Shown here one piece after another: positions 35,404 to 47,117 of a stretch of DNA of 64,000 nucleotides; position 1 is the first letter of the stretch, and each line of letters opens with the position of its first letter. Under the pieces are notes generated by a model. That model did no database searches and was not told where the DNA came from. It saw only the letters and a program-made list of their open reading frames with translations. A program made the position numbers and the translations under genes. This DNA comes from Aquilaria yunnanensis (lineage: Eukaryota > Streptophyta > Magnoliopsida > Malvales > Thymelaeaceae), in contig CM077597.1 of assembly GCA_039654915.1 (NCBI GenBank), positions 31,594,001-31,658,000 of the forward strand, written 5' to 3'.

Positions 35404-36790
35404 CATGGATTTTGGCCCTTTGGTGGTGTGTGATCTCAGTGAGTGGCCTCAACCTTAAAGTTAGGCCTCATGGATTTCAGCCCCCTTGTGACATGCATTC
35501 CTCGGCTAGCGACCTCAGCCTCAGAGTTAGGGCTCATGCATTTTGGTCCTATGTGACATGTCATCATGGCAATTGGCCATGTTCTTTCAATTATGCCTCA
35601 TGGATTTCAACCCTTAGGTGACATCTGACAGTGAGTGACATCAACCTCAAAGTTAGCACTCATAGATTTCAACCCCCAAGTAACATCCAATCCTCAATGA
35701 CTAGCATCAGCCTCGGAGTTAGGCCTTATGGATTTCAACTCCCAGATAACATGCATTCATCGGCGAATGGCCATGGCCCCAAATATTGCCCTCCAAGATC
35801 TTGGCCCCTAAGTAATAGGTGATTTTGGTGTGCGGCCACAGTATCGGTGTTAAACCCTATGGATCTTGGCCTCGAGTGACAAGTAATCTCAGATGAGTAG
35901 CCTGGCTTTAGAGTTAGGCCTCATAGATTTCAACCCCTAGGTAACATGTGATCCCCTATAAGTGGGCTTGGCCATGGAGTTAAGTCTCATGCATTTTGAC
36001 TCTCAGGAAATCATGTGTTTCGGGCGAGCGAGCTCAGCCTTAGATATGGCTTTAATAGATTTTGGCCCTCGAGTAATGTGCAAACCAAACGAGTGGCCTT
36101 GCCCTCAGAGTTATGCCTCATGGATTTTGGCCCCCAAGTGACATGTGATCCCCAGTGAGTGCGCTTAACCTTGGAGTTAAGCTTCATAGATTTTGGCCCC
36201 CGAGTAACATGCTATCCCCAGTGAGTGGCCTCGACTTTGAAGTTAAGCTTCATGGATTTCAACTCCTTGTAACAAGTGTTCGCTAATGAGTTAAACCTGA
36301 TGGATTTTAGCCCCCAAGTGACATGTGATATCAGCGAATGTCCTAGGCCTAAGAGTTAGGCCTCATGTATTTCAGGCTTCGAATGACATGCAATCCCCTG
36401 CAAGTGGTCTCAAACTAGGAGTTAGGCTTCATAGATTTCAACTCCTAGGTAACATGTGATCCCCAATGAGTAGCCTTTGCATTGACGTTATGCCTTATGA
36501 ATTTGGGCCGCGAGCAACATGTGTTCCTCAACAAACTTCCTCAACCTCTAAGTTAAGCCTCAAGGATTTTGATCTCCATGCGACATACAATTCCCGGTGA
36601 CTAGGCTCAACCTCAGAGATGGGCCTATTGGACTTCCACCACCATGCGGTATGCTACCCCCAAAGAGTGGCTTCAACCTCATAAATGGGCCTATTAAACA
36701 ATGGTACCAAATCTAGTTGACCTTTCCCAGAGTTAGGCTTATTGGATTATGGCCCTTAGGTTGAAGGTTCTTCCCTGAGAATTAGCCCTT
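35404..36790. repeat. Minisatellite array, ~66-bp unit, about 22 diverged copies
   Basis: Each unit begins close to CATGGATTTCAACCCCCAAG, then GTGACATGTGATCCCCAGTG, then AGTGGCCTCAACCTCAGAG and TTAGGCCT. Starts were counted near 35404, 35468, 35534, 35598, 35660, 35726 and on to 36740; most spacings are 64-66 bases, with shorter units near 36250 and 36692. Because 66 is a multiple of three, two open frames (35412-35621 and 35631-35822) arise by periodicity; they are not treated as genes. Tat-type elements often carry such arrays in their 3' noncoding region. Confidence 0.9.
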
Positions 36791-37147
36791 TTGGATGATG
36801 TACTTCAAGAACCTAGCCTTGGGAAGGCTTCTTAGGATGAGGATTTAGGGCAATCCCTCGAAAATTAAAGCTTAAAGGAGTTCTCAACAAGGTCGGCATT
36901 ATGGGAAAAAAGCTAGGCTTTTAAGTGAATAAAGACTTAAAACCTAAAGGACTATGGGAAGTCTACTACTGTGTTGCGCTATTAAGCATAAGGACCTCAA
37001 AGAGGTTTCGGGCACCATAAAAATGCTACATAGCTTTTTCAACAAGGTAAGAGGACAGGTTCCTCCAACCCACTAGCTTTAAGGACTTTGGCTACTATCA
37101 TTAGATGGCCCACTTTTTGTGATTTTTGGAAGGAATGAACTTGCGAA
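36791..37147. other. Unassigned stretch between the minisatellite and the hAT element
   Basis: No gene or repeat recognised. A purine-rich stretch (36850-36960) is present but no LTR start follows it. Confidence 0.4.
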
Positions 37148-38347
37148 TAGGGATGAAAAAATTTGACCCAACCCGAAGAACTGACCTGATCCACCCAACC
37201 TGACCTGATTTAACCAGAAAAGTCAATGACCCGAACTCGACTATACCAAACCCGACTGAAGTGAAACTCGAGAAAACCCAAACGAAGCCTGATCTGACCT
37301 GAACCTGAAATGACCCAATGACTAAACCCGACAAGACCCAATTCTAACTTAAAATATATGGTCTGCAAAGACTTTAAAAAATTTATGATTTAATATATGG
37401 GAACGGGTTTTTTCTATTTTGTTGATCCGTTTTGCGTTGTAGAGAGAATGAATGAGAGTTATGGCAAACAATTATTGAAATGGTGATAGAGAGATAGGAA
37501 TAATTGGGTTTTAGAAATTATAGTACCCTTTCTGTCCTATAGTTTTTGAAATATTTGACCTTTTCAAATAGTTTGAATTGAATTTATTCATATTACTTCC
37601 TTTATTAATCTACAATTTTTTATTTTTAACATTTTAATATATAAATAAAAAAATTATACATGAATGATAAATCAAGACCTATAGTTTTTAAATATATATT
37701 TTTAAATGTTTTAATAAATAATAATATAAATAAATTCAAATCAAACCAGTCAAAAAAGTTAAATGGAGCAAAAAAAATGGAACGGATGGAGTTTTTTGTT
37801 AGAAAAAAATTTAAAAATTATATATTTAGAGACTATAGGTATTTATTTATTATTTTATATAATATTTTTTCATTTATATTCTAAAATTTTGAAAATAAAA
37901 AATCATATATTAATTGTTGAATAGTGAATGTTGCAAAGAACTTGGCACAAAGGGAGTATTTTATTAAAGAAATAATGCATTAATGTATCTTCATAAATTT
38001 TATATTATTTTTTGTATATATTTAAATTAAATTTGAATCAAAATTAAACAAAAAAAATTAAATTGATTTAGCCATTTCAGCTTATACATTAGTGAACCGA
38101 GTTAACTCGACATTTAAGTTGAATCTAGTCTAAGACTTGATAACCAGACCTGATTGGATTCAAACTCAAATAAACCCGGCCTGACCCAACCCGAACCCGA
38201 AATCGACTTAACCCGAAATCGACTTAACCCGAAATCAACCCGAACCCAAATAACGCGACCTAGACCCGAATATATGCTAACTTGATTAAACCTAAACCTG
38301 AATGACCCAACCCAAACCTAACCCAACCCACTCAATTGTCATCCCTA
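37148..38347. mobile_element. Non-autonomous hAT element (1200 bp)
   Basis: Termini TAGGGATGA and TCATCCCTA form a short inverted repeat, flanked by an 8-bp target duplication with one mismatch (CTTGCGAA at 37140, CTTGTGAA at 38348). Both are hAT hallmarks. Both arms are packed with GACCCAACCCGAA-type repeats in the same direction, and the core is AT-rich. No transposase is encoded. Confidence 0.8.
37523..37958. mobile_element. Stowaway-like MITE nested in the hAT element
   Basis: The left end TAGTACCCTTTCTGTCCTATA and the right end, read inverted, TACTCCCTTTGTGCCAAGT resemble the CTCCCTCCGT...-type termini of plant Stowaway (Tc1/mariner) MITEs with a TA target. The interior is strongly AT-rich. 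The terminal match is imperfect. Confidence 0.4.
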
Positions 38348-38355
38348 CTTGTGAA

Positions 38356-38607
38356 TGAGTTCCCTACAAGTAACACTGTGTTCTGCAAGCACCTATCTGG
38401 TAGCCTTTGACGCTCATATGTCCTACTAGAAAGACTTAATAGTTGCACCAAGAGACTAGCTGGAAATTGGTCTTCATGCCACAAGAAAGCCCCTCAAAAT
38501 AAATGAAAAGGCACTTTATAAGTGGATGTCCCTTACATCAAGGAATCGCTCAGGCAAAGGTCTAATGAGGGTCATACAAAATCTTAACATCTCCCTCTGA
38601 TTGATGG
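38356..38607. other. Short unassigned stretch
   Basis: Lies between the hAT element and element L. No gene recognised; it should continue at 47118 beyond L. Confidence 0.4.
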
Positions 38608-40004
38608 TGTGGATCATAGTTCACACAAACCTTTTCCACTGCACTATAATAAATGTGAATGTGTCAAATCTTTCTATACTTATAAATATTTGAACTAACA
38701 GGCAAGTGCACCTATCATCAAAGTATAGCAGTGGTAAGTACCAAGATCATTTTTACCAAAGAATGAAGCTTCTCTACCATACTCAACCTTTCTCTATTAT
38801 CTATCCGGCAATTAAAGATTTAACTAACCAACTAAAATTTAACTAAACTAAACTATTGTAGCAGAAATAATTAACAACTAACTATCAACAATGGAAAAAT
38901 AATTCAGAAAATAAGCAATAAGATATCTCATACTTAGAATCGAATCCCTTTAGAGATCCTTTGTGTTGCTTTTACTTTGGTTTACTAGGATTATGATTAA
39001 CTTAGACTATGGAGTACTACCTAAATTAGATTAGCTCCATATTATTCCCGCTACACAAATCACCATTCTTAAATCACCAATAAGATGTCTAGGCTTACCA
39101 TGCTTCCTAAGAATGCATTATTAGTCCTATGATCCACTACTAGGTTTCACCCTAATTCAAAGGTACTATATTGCACCTGTTACTCTCAGTTACCATAATA
39201 TATTTTCTATCCAATGGTGATCCACAACAAACACATCAGATACTACCTATTTGATGTTCATCATCCCACATTAAATTAATAGGTTAGCTAATATTAATTA
39301 ACACATCAAAGAACATCAGATAGATTGCAAGAAAAGCATAATCATATTAAACCAAAAAGCAATCACAATCAAAAAATCATCCTGTGGCTCATATACTCTA
39401 AGCATGAGTAGGAAATTTTAGCTCATAATGCTGTAAAATAAACACAAAAAAATCAAATAAAAATTAAGAAAAGAAGTTTCCATCTCTAAATTGCTTATCT
39501 TTCAACGAATCCTTGATCTGGCATTCAGTAAACGATGTTGATCATCAAAATTGCCTCCAAAAGCCTTTCTTCTTGAAAACAATTTTATTTTTTGTCTTTT
39601 TCTACCTTTCCTTAACTCTATATTCTATTTTCAGCAAATAACCCGAAAAACCGTAATCAGCAGTCAAACACAATTTGGTACATGGTCATGTTCAAGGCCT
39701 TGTAACTCCTCTAAAACTTAAAAAATCTCACCAATTAATGACACGGTTTGACTCATGGGTGTGTAACTCAGACATGGGCATGTAAGAGGGCATGTAAGGC
39801 ATTGCATGGGTGTGTTGCAAGGCATGTCTGCTCCAAGATTTGCCAAAACTTGAAATTCAGCTCTAAAATTTAGTAGAAATCCTTCTTAACCCAAATGAAG
39901 CTGAAATATAACCTAGAAATAAAATATGAACCAATTAAGCACCAAATCCTAGCTTAAACTCATCAAAAGACAAGCAAACACGAGGGAAAAACATATAGAA
40001 AACA
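38608..40004 (-). repeat. 3' LTR of element L (1397 bp)
   Basis: On the + strand it runs from TGTGGATCATAGTT to ATATAGAAAACA and matches 44378-47117 apart from the solo LTR insertion. Shared pieces include CAAAGTATAGCAGTGGTAAG and GACACGGTTTGACTCATGGG. Confidence 0.85.
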
Positions 40005-40117
40005 ACCTGTTTTATGGAACTTTTGGAATGCTGACTTGCACAACAAGCTACTGCCTTTGAAAAATATCAGATAATGTGGGCAGTCTAGCACTAGTAGATG
40101 TGGAGGCAGCTTGTGCG

Positions 40118-41040
40118 TCAGAAGTAGCTCTCTCCTCCTCCTCCAGGATCTTTTCCTAGGTCCTCAATATAAACCTCATTATCCTTTCGAGAAGAGTGGT
40201 CTTCTTCAGCAACCTCATTGACTTGAATGAATGCATGTTGGCCTACCCTGGCCTCGCCAACTTTATAATATGCCTCTCCTATGGGAAGGACTCGAGGCTC
40301 CAAGCCAACCTTGTCATAAATGCTCCAACACAAATAGCCCCAATCCTCACATGATAGGCTATCTCGCATACACCATTCAAAGGCTATGCCCAAGAAGCAA
40401 CGCCCTCAGTGGATAATGTAGTATAGGCAAAACAAGTCTGTCTTTGTCACCACACCCGTACTCTTCCTTCTGCTAACAATGAAGTGGGCAATTAGATAAT
40501 GCACATATCGAACTTTCGACGATCTAAACCTGGATGCCTTGGATGTTATGGGCTGGTAGACAACTGCATTCTCGGTAATCTCGTTCCAAAACTCATGCGA
40601 AGTAGGGGCAGTGGGGCCAAACTCACAAATAGACCCTAATGATCGTCAGAATCAATGAACTCTTGGGTGTAAAAAGCACAGCGCCACCACAGCTCATCTA
40701 GACTCACTTCAAAGTTATTCTTTCCTAGACAAAACTTCACCACATCATGCCAGGTCTAGCTAATGTTCATTGTGTCGAACTCAAGCGTGGTAAAAAATTG
40801 AAAGGTAAGCTCACTATACATAAGGTCCTAGCAATCAAAGATGGATAACCAACTTCCAAAAAGCCACCAAGAGTGTCCCAATCAATTAGCCTGTTAGCCT
40901 TAAAAGGCTTCTCCACCAAGATCTCAAATCTTCTATTCTGTTCTTCCCCTTTAAACTTAAGATGAGGATTCTACCTCTTCGGCCTCTTCGCCGTCTTCTT
41001 TGTGCGAATAAGAAGCTTCTCCTAACATTTTTCCATCTTG
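40118..41040 (-). pseudogene. L additional ORF remnant (Putative plant transposon protein, Transposase_32-like)
   Basis: Reading leftward from ~41040: KGEEQNRRFEILVEKPFKAN, then LIDWDTLGGFLEVGYPSL, then, across frames, IVESSICAYLIAHFI (near 40500) and an open stretch (40393-40118) with MGIAFEWCMRDSLSCEDWGY. This order (RF..L.EK.F, a lone W, a late hydrophobic block) is like the plant protein family found as an extra ORF in Athila/Tat elements. Several stops and frame changes make it dead. The role of the intact family is unknown. Identification is by pattern only. Confidence 0.5.
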
Positions 41041-41829
41041 AAAAATGCAAAAGATTTTTCCCTGTGCAACAATAATCTCAAACACCATATACTCAACAAT
41101 AATCTCAAGAATAGGAGCTCTAGCCAAAAATCAATAAAATTTCCTTACATACACAACTCTCCATTAAACTTTAGGCATTAAGGCTATTAGGCTTAACAAC
41201 TCAAGTTAAATACATAACAATCAAAGGAAATCAAGACAATCTAATCCATAGTTAGCTTTATCTTGATACTTAAGAAATCTATTTACTATCACACCAAAGG
41301 ACTACCAATTCATAGAATTCATGAAATTCCAATGGAAGTAAAATAACCAAGGCATTCTCAATAAATCATAAATCATATAAACATCAATATAAGTCATAAA
41401 ATCCATAGAAATCATATGCATATCTCAAATTCTATAAAACAAACAATTCCAACTCTTCCTCTCTTCTAAACATTCTATCCAAAATATGCAACTTCCAAAA
41501 ATCTTGCTATCAACTTGAAACAAACATCAATGGGCATGCAAGATCAACTAAATAACTTATATAAATCCTCCCCATGACAAGAAATCAATAAAATCTTCCA
41601 TAAATTTCTATTAAACTTAGAAAGAGAAGGTTATCTCAAAAGAGAGAAAACTAAGAATGCAAGGATGAAAATCTGAAATCTAGACAAGGAATGAGGTCTT
41701 CCGAGGGTAGAAAACCTTACACAGGATGCAACGAAACTAGGATTTTAGTTTGAAGGTTTGGGGAAGAAGTTTGAGTGAGTTTTGTGTGAAATGGGAAAGT
41801 GAATTTGCAATTGAGTATATATATAAGCG
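41041..41829. other. Noncoding stretch of element L
   Basis: AT-rich with short A-rich runs; no open frame of note, no repeat family recognised. Confidence 0.5.
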
Positions 41830-42560
41830 AAACATAGCTACTAACACGCCCATGTAACTAACCGTGTTACTTAAATCTTCCCTAACACGCTGTAGAACAC
41901 AGCCATGACACATGCCATGTTTAGGGTCTAAACTCTAAAATCTTTAAACCACAATGTTGAAACATGGGACAGAACACGAGTGTGTAAGCGAACATGCATG
42001 GTTAACATGCCTTCACACACAGGCATGTAGCAAACCGTGTATGAGGTTTAGAGCTAAAAAATTTTGAAACCAAAAAGGTAACACGAATATTAAAATGAGC
42101 ATGTTAAACACCATGTTAGTAGAACACAATGCCTTACACGGTCATAAATGGGACTGTGTTTGGGCCCTGGAACTTAAATATTTAAAGCATAGAAAAGAAA
42201 CACATTTCCTAACATGGATGTAAATGAAACCGTGTATGAATAACATGCTTTGAAATACGGGCATGTTTCTATGTGTTTTAAGATTCTAGAATTTTAAACT
42301 TTTGAAAACATGGGTAAGAACATGGGTACGTTACAAACCAAGAAGGTAAACACATTTTGATACACTACCATACACAAACTATGTTTAGCTATTGTAGCTA
42401 AAAATAAAAAAATATTTCAAAAAAAAATCAAATTAATAAATCAAACATGGCTATGTTTGAAATCATGTTGAGTGACACAGCCTTGAACATAGGCATGTTT
42501 AAACATTTGTTTTGCTCCTAAAACTTTTAAAAATTTGCAAACTTACTCAGAATTGAACTT
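41830..42560. repeat. Degenerate tandem repeats (~117 bp) in element L
   Basis: A motif pair recurs at ~117-base steps: a CTAAAA..TTTAAA-type block (near 41925, 42045, 42160, 42275, 42390 and 42505) followed by ACATGGG/ACACGG-type words. Similar words occur in the LTRs of L. About six diverged units. Confidence 0.6.
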
Positions 42561-42660
42561 AGCCTTTTCCTTCACTTTGAACACAGAATTCTTCCCGAAT
42601 TGTCCTAGATTCCTCCATCAAAAACTATGGATCATAAGATCACAAGACAATAATAACTAA

Positions 42661-42846
42661 CTAACCAACTCTTAATAAAATCAAATAAATGAAAACAAAG
42701 TAGAATGAAAAATTTAACACATAGGTTGCCTCCCAAGAAGTGTTTGGTTTAGCATCGTCGGCCTGACGTCTTCCTTGATAATTCAAGGAGATTCTTTCTT
42801 CCTCTCCAAAGCTTTCACATCCACTTAACCATCCACCATATGTCAA
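42661..42846 (-). pseudogene. L conserved stretch (KPNTSWEATYV)
   Basis: A 61-codon open frame with SGCESFGEEERISLNYQGRR, then KPNTSWEATYV. This sort of stretch is often seen next to coding parts of Athila/Tat-type elements in plants. Here it follows gag directly, where pol would be expected between, suggesting a large internal deletion. Confidence 0.5.
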
Positions 42847-42879
42847 AATGCTAAATTGTAAACTCCTCTTGGATTTGGC

Positions 42880-44066
42880 TCAGTATTTACCAGTAAAGCT
42901 CTTATGGCCTTTTGGAAAGCATCTTAGCAAGTTGACCCAACTAAGTCTCAAAATTCTACACGCTTGCTCTCATGTTCCTCAACTCTGACTCCTTTGTATC
43001 GATCCTAGCATTAGATTGTTACATATACTTGGAGATGAATTCATCCTCAGTTGGTCTTTTTTCTTGTTGTGGTCTAGGTTGAAAACCAGGAAGTTGTTGC
43101 CTTTAATTACTCCAAAAAAAAACTAGGATAGTTTTTCCATCCCAAATTATACATATTGCTGTATGAATTGTTCTATAGCCTTGTTGGATTTCCAATAAAA
43201 TCTACTGGCTCAATTTTGCTCAACCAATTTTGCATCTGACACTCACTACTTGAATGTCCTTCTCCACAAACTTCATACTGCATTGCAACTTGCTTTTGAC
43301 TAGCCGAAAAATTCCTGAACTTCCTCGTCATGGCTTCAACTTAATTTGCCAATGTTGAATAAGCATTGGAATTGTAAGCTACAGCTGCTCTACTTGGGTT
43401 AACTTTGGATGATGATTGTCATTGGTAATTGTTCACAACCATCTCCTCAAGTAATTCCTGGGCTGCCTCGGGTTTCTTACTATTCAAAGTACCACTAGCT
43501 ACTACATTAACCATTTGTTTGGAAGCAAAACATAGACTATTATAAAATGTTTGCATTTGCATCTATGTAGGCAATCCATGATATAGACACCTTCTCAATA
43601 GATTCTTGAACCTTTCCCAAGATTCAGATAATACTTATGAATCCATCTAACTAAAAGTAGAAATGTCATTACAGAACTTCACAATCTTAGCCGGAGGAAA
43701 GTACTTCAGTAAGAACTTCTTAGTAAGAGCATTCCAAGTGATGATAAAACCTCTTGAAACTGAAGTCAACCATTGTTTAGCTCTTCCCCTTGATGAGAAT
43801 GGAAATAACCTTAACCGAATGTTATCTTCACTACCTCCATTAATTTTGAACATGTCACAGATCTCCAAGAAACTAGTAATATGAGCATTATGATCCTTAT
43901 CTACCAAACGATTGAGTTGTACATAGTTCTGCACCATTTGAATAATATTTGGCTTGATTTCAAAGCTGTTAGCATTGACAAGAGGTCTAATGATACTCGA
44001 TTCTGTCCATTCAATAAAAGGTTTAGCATATTCTAACATAGTCCTTGCTTGATTAAGGTCTTCCAT
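42880..44066 (-). pseudogene. L gag (Athila/Tat type)
   Basis: Starts at the ATG at 44066. The first 139 codons are open: KPNIIQMVQNYVQLNRL, then the capsid pattern DNIRLRLFPFSSRGRAKQWL and W..L.KKFL.KYFP, all typical of the retrotransposon gag domain (PF03732) in Athila-like elements. After a stop at 43647 it continues with SWERFKNLLRRCLYHGLP and MVNVVASGTLNSKKPEAA, then a zinc knuckle YEVCGEGHSSSEC (C-x2-C-x3-H-x4-C with the first Cys changed to Tyr), near 43240-43280. Several stops follow. Gag packages element RNA; this copy is dead but gag is the best-kept part of L. Confidence 0.85.
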
Positions 44067-44350
44067 GATTAAGTGTTTCTAATTCTCTCCTTGCTGCTCC
44101 ACCTTAGAATGTAATCACTGTAACTCAATACCACTTGTAGACAAAATTTTCCTCAAAGTCTTCTTGGTTTCCAGATCCATTTCAACAGCTTCACTAGGCT
44201 AACTATGAGTCATACACCAAAATTCCTATAAAAAAAAATGAAAAAGTCAATAAATAAAAAATAACTAAAAATTCAAATAAAAATACTGCAATAAAATAAA
44301 TTGCTAGAATAATAAAGATTAATATTTTAGGTAGCAAGCTTAATAAATGT

Positions 44351-44372
44351 TCCCTGGCAACAGTGCTAAAAA
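44351..44372 (-). promoter_or_regulatory. Primer-binding site of element L
   Basis: The minus strand reads TAGCACTGTTGCCAGGGA, a decayed form of TGGCGCCGTTGCCGGGGA, the tRNA-Asp-type site of Athila elements. It lies just inside the 5' LTR. Confidence 0.75.
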
Positions 44373-44377
44373 CTTGG

Positions 44378-47117
44378 TGTGAATCATAGTTACACTATAA
44401 TAAATGTCAATGTGTTAAATCTCTCTATACTCATAAATTTGTGAAATTATAGGCAAGTGCACCCACCATCAAAGTATAGCAGTGGTAAGTATCAAGATCA
44501 CATTTCCAAAAAAACAGGAGCATGTCTACTGTACTCAACCTTTCTTTATTATCTATCCAGCAATTAATGATATTTGTTTAACTAACTAACTAAGAATTAA
44601 CTAAACTAAACTAATGTAATAAGATATCTCATACTTAGAATAGAATCTCCCTAGAAATCTCTTGTGTTGCTTTTACTTCGATTTAACATATTGTGATTAA
44701 CTTGAACCATGGAATCCTACTAAATTAGATTAGCTCCCTATTATTTCTGTTACACTAATCACTATTCTTAAGTCACCGATATGGTGTCTAGGCCTATTGT
44801 GCTTCCTAAAAATCCATTACTAGTCTTATGATCCACTACTAAGTTTCATCCTAATCAACAAGTATTATATCGCACCTATTACTCCCGGTTACAATAATAT
44901 CATTTCTATTCAATAGTGATCCACAACACATCGGATATTACCTATCACATGTTCATAATCTCAAATTGAATTAATAGACTAGCTATTATTAATCAACACA
45001 TAAAAAAATATTAGATAGATTGTAAGAAAAGCATAATTATATTAAATTAGAAAGTAATCACAATCACAAAATCATCTTAAGATTCATCCACTCTAAGCAC
45101 GAGCAAGAAAATTTAGCTCATAGTGTCGTAAAATAAACACAACAAAATAAAAGAAAAACTAAGAAAAGAAGTCTTCATCTCTGAATTGCTTCTCTTCTAA
45201 GGAATCCTTGATCCGGCATGCATTATGTTAGTGTTGTGCCCAAAAGCCAATCATGAGATGATTGTATTTTTGCACATTGAGTCATGATATTTTATTAAGG
45301 CATTAATCCAGCAATTATGTTTGTTGTTTTGTTTCTACGTAACTTAACAAACATAATTGTAACCCTAGAATAATGACATTCTTAAACGTCCCTAGTCTAG
45401 TATTATTGTGGAGTGGGTTGCAATAATACATAACGACTAGCATATGTGGAGACTAATATGAGATATGTAGTCTACATATAGGTACAAGTTGGAGAACTCG
45501 TGTACTGGACCGACCCATCATGAGAACACTAAATGGATCGTTATATGAGTGTCATAAGTGATTCTCATAGTGATCATGGTATATGTAGTCCTTCGACCTA
45601 AGATCATCAAGATTCGCTACATGTGAGTCACATACTTTGATACTTTCCTTTGTTGCTCATAACTGAGTGAACTTGAAGGAGGTCATTGGGTATGTCACAT
45701 ATCATGCGGAGGGATTTGTATGATCAAGATGGGATTTGTCCCTCCTATGTAACAGGAGTGATATCTTCGGGCCCCTTGATAGAGTAAGACTTAGAAAAAT
45801 GCATGGCCATGCTCGGATGAGTTGATATACGATATCAATGTCATCAGTTTAAGTTGGTCTACTCGGTAATCAAGAAACCAAAGATTGGGCTATACGAGAG
45901 TGACACATTCCATGTCTCGTGCTTAGTCTTAATATCTTGGATAAAGGGACAACGGCATATATCGGTGATGATCATAAAGGTTTAGTCGAATCATCGACAA
46001 TCTTGTCACTTGGGTAGCAATGATGTGTTGCTAGACACCGCTCATTACTTATGATCATAAATGTGATTTATGATCATTGCCAACGTGGTAAGAGCCTATT
46101 GGGTCGCACACATAGAGCTATTTGGATCATTAGAGTGCATGGGCTAATAATTTGGGTTTTGGTTTCACAATAATTTCGTATTAATAATGGGCCCAATAGT
46201 TGAGCCATTATTAAGCCCGAAATTAAAGCCTAATTGGATTAGGGCTTTGAAACCTATTAGGCTTGGAAGTTGAGTCTCACTATAAATACAACTTCTAGTG
46301 AGAAATTTGTAGGTCTCCTTGCCCTAGCCTCCCAAAAGGACAGCCGCACTCTTCTCTTGCAATTCCTTGGAGGATGCAAGCTAGCACTGCGAGCGCAAGA
46401 GAAACGCATCTGTCGGGACGTGGTGGAAGCGTGCTGATCCCGAGAGGCTCGTGTGGATACCATAGAGAGCCTGAACACGTTAACTGTTCAGGTTTTGTGA
46501 TTCGACTCTACAGTTGAGTGAGAGATCTCAACCAAAAATTAGGTATGAAAATTTTCGAACACCCGATTTACCCCGTTTCACTTGGATCCTAGAGGGTTTC
46601 GGTTAAATTCCGTTGTGCTATTTGGCTCCCGAAACCCATCACATTAAATGGTGTTGATCATTAGAACTGCCTCCGGTAGCTTTTTTCCTTGAAAACTCTC
46701 TTATTTTTCTGTGTTTTTCCGCCTCTCGAACACTCTTTATTCTATTTTCAATAAATAACCTAAAAAAACCTAATCAGCAATCAAACACAATTTGGTACAG
46801 TCATATTCAAGCCATTGTAACTCCTCTAGAACTTAAAATCATGCCAATTATTGACACGGTTTGACTCATGGGCATGTAACTCAAACACAAGCATGTAAGA
46901 GGGCATGTAAGGCACTACATTAGCATGTTATAAGGCGTGTCTGTGCCAAACTTTCCCAAAACTTGCAATTTAGCTCCAAAACTTTGCAGAAATCTTTTCT
47001 AACCCAAATAAAGTTTAAATATAACTTGACAATAAAACATGAACTAATTAAGCACCAAATCCTAGCTTAAACTCATTAAAATACAAGCGAACACAAGGAA
47101 AAAAAATATAGAAAACA
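44378..47117 (-). repeat. 5' LTR of element L (with nested solo LTR)
   Basis: Partner of 38608-40004. Removing the 1416-bp solo LTR and one 5-bp duplication leaves about 1319 bp. The two L LTRs have many substitutions and small indels between them, so L is old. Confidence 0.85.
45226..46641 (+). repeat. Solo LTR inside element L (1416 bp, family N)
   Basis: Starts TGTTAGTGTTGTGCCC and ends GAAACCCATCA, with perfect CATTA duplications at 45221-45225 and 46642-46646. The other L LTR (near 39525) shows the uninterrupted site. An inverted copy of nearly the same length is at 59031-60447. It has a TATA box TATAAATAC at 46281. No internal genes, so it is a solo LTR left by LTR-LTR recombination. 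The lineage (copia or gypsy) cannot be told. Confidence 0.9.

Larger units (their letters stand above)
38608..47117 (-). mobile_element. Element L: Athila/Tat-like element with gag but no pol
   Basis: LTRs at 38608-40004 and 44378-47117 (the latter enlarged by a solo LTR). On the minus strand the order is 5' LTR, tRNA-Asp-like primer-binding site, gag with an Athila-type zinc knuckle, a short conserved stretch with KPNTSWEATYV, tandem repeats, a Transposase_32-like ORF remnant and the 3' LTR. No protease, RT, RNase H or integrase was found. No clear target duplication: flanks are GATGG and TAACT. Confidence 0.75.

Noticed and set aside
35412..35822. Two open frames with a 22-residue repeat
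   Set aside because: They arise because the minisatellite unit is 66 bases; no start context, signal or family. Not called as genes.
36780..36830. Possible start of the H 3' LTR (GATGTACTTCAAG also occurs in the 5' LTR)
   Set aside because: Only about 13 bases match and the next bases diverge; no LTR can be followed.
46257..46478. 73-codon antisense ORF in the solo LTR, also open in the other copy (59194-59415)
   Set aside because: The two translations differ at about 13 of 73 residues although the DNA copies are close, so there is no sign of protein constraint. Taken as chance openness in similar LTRs.
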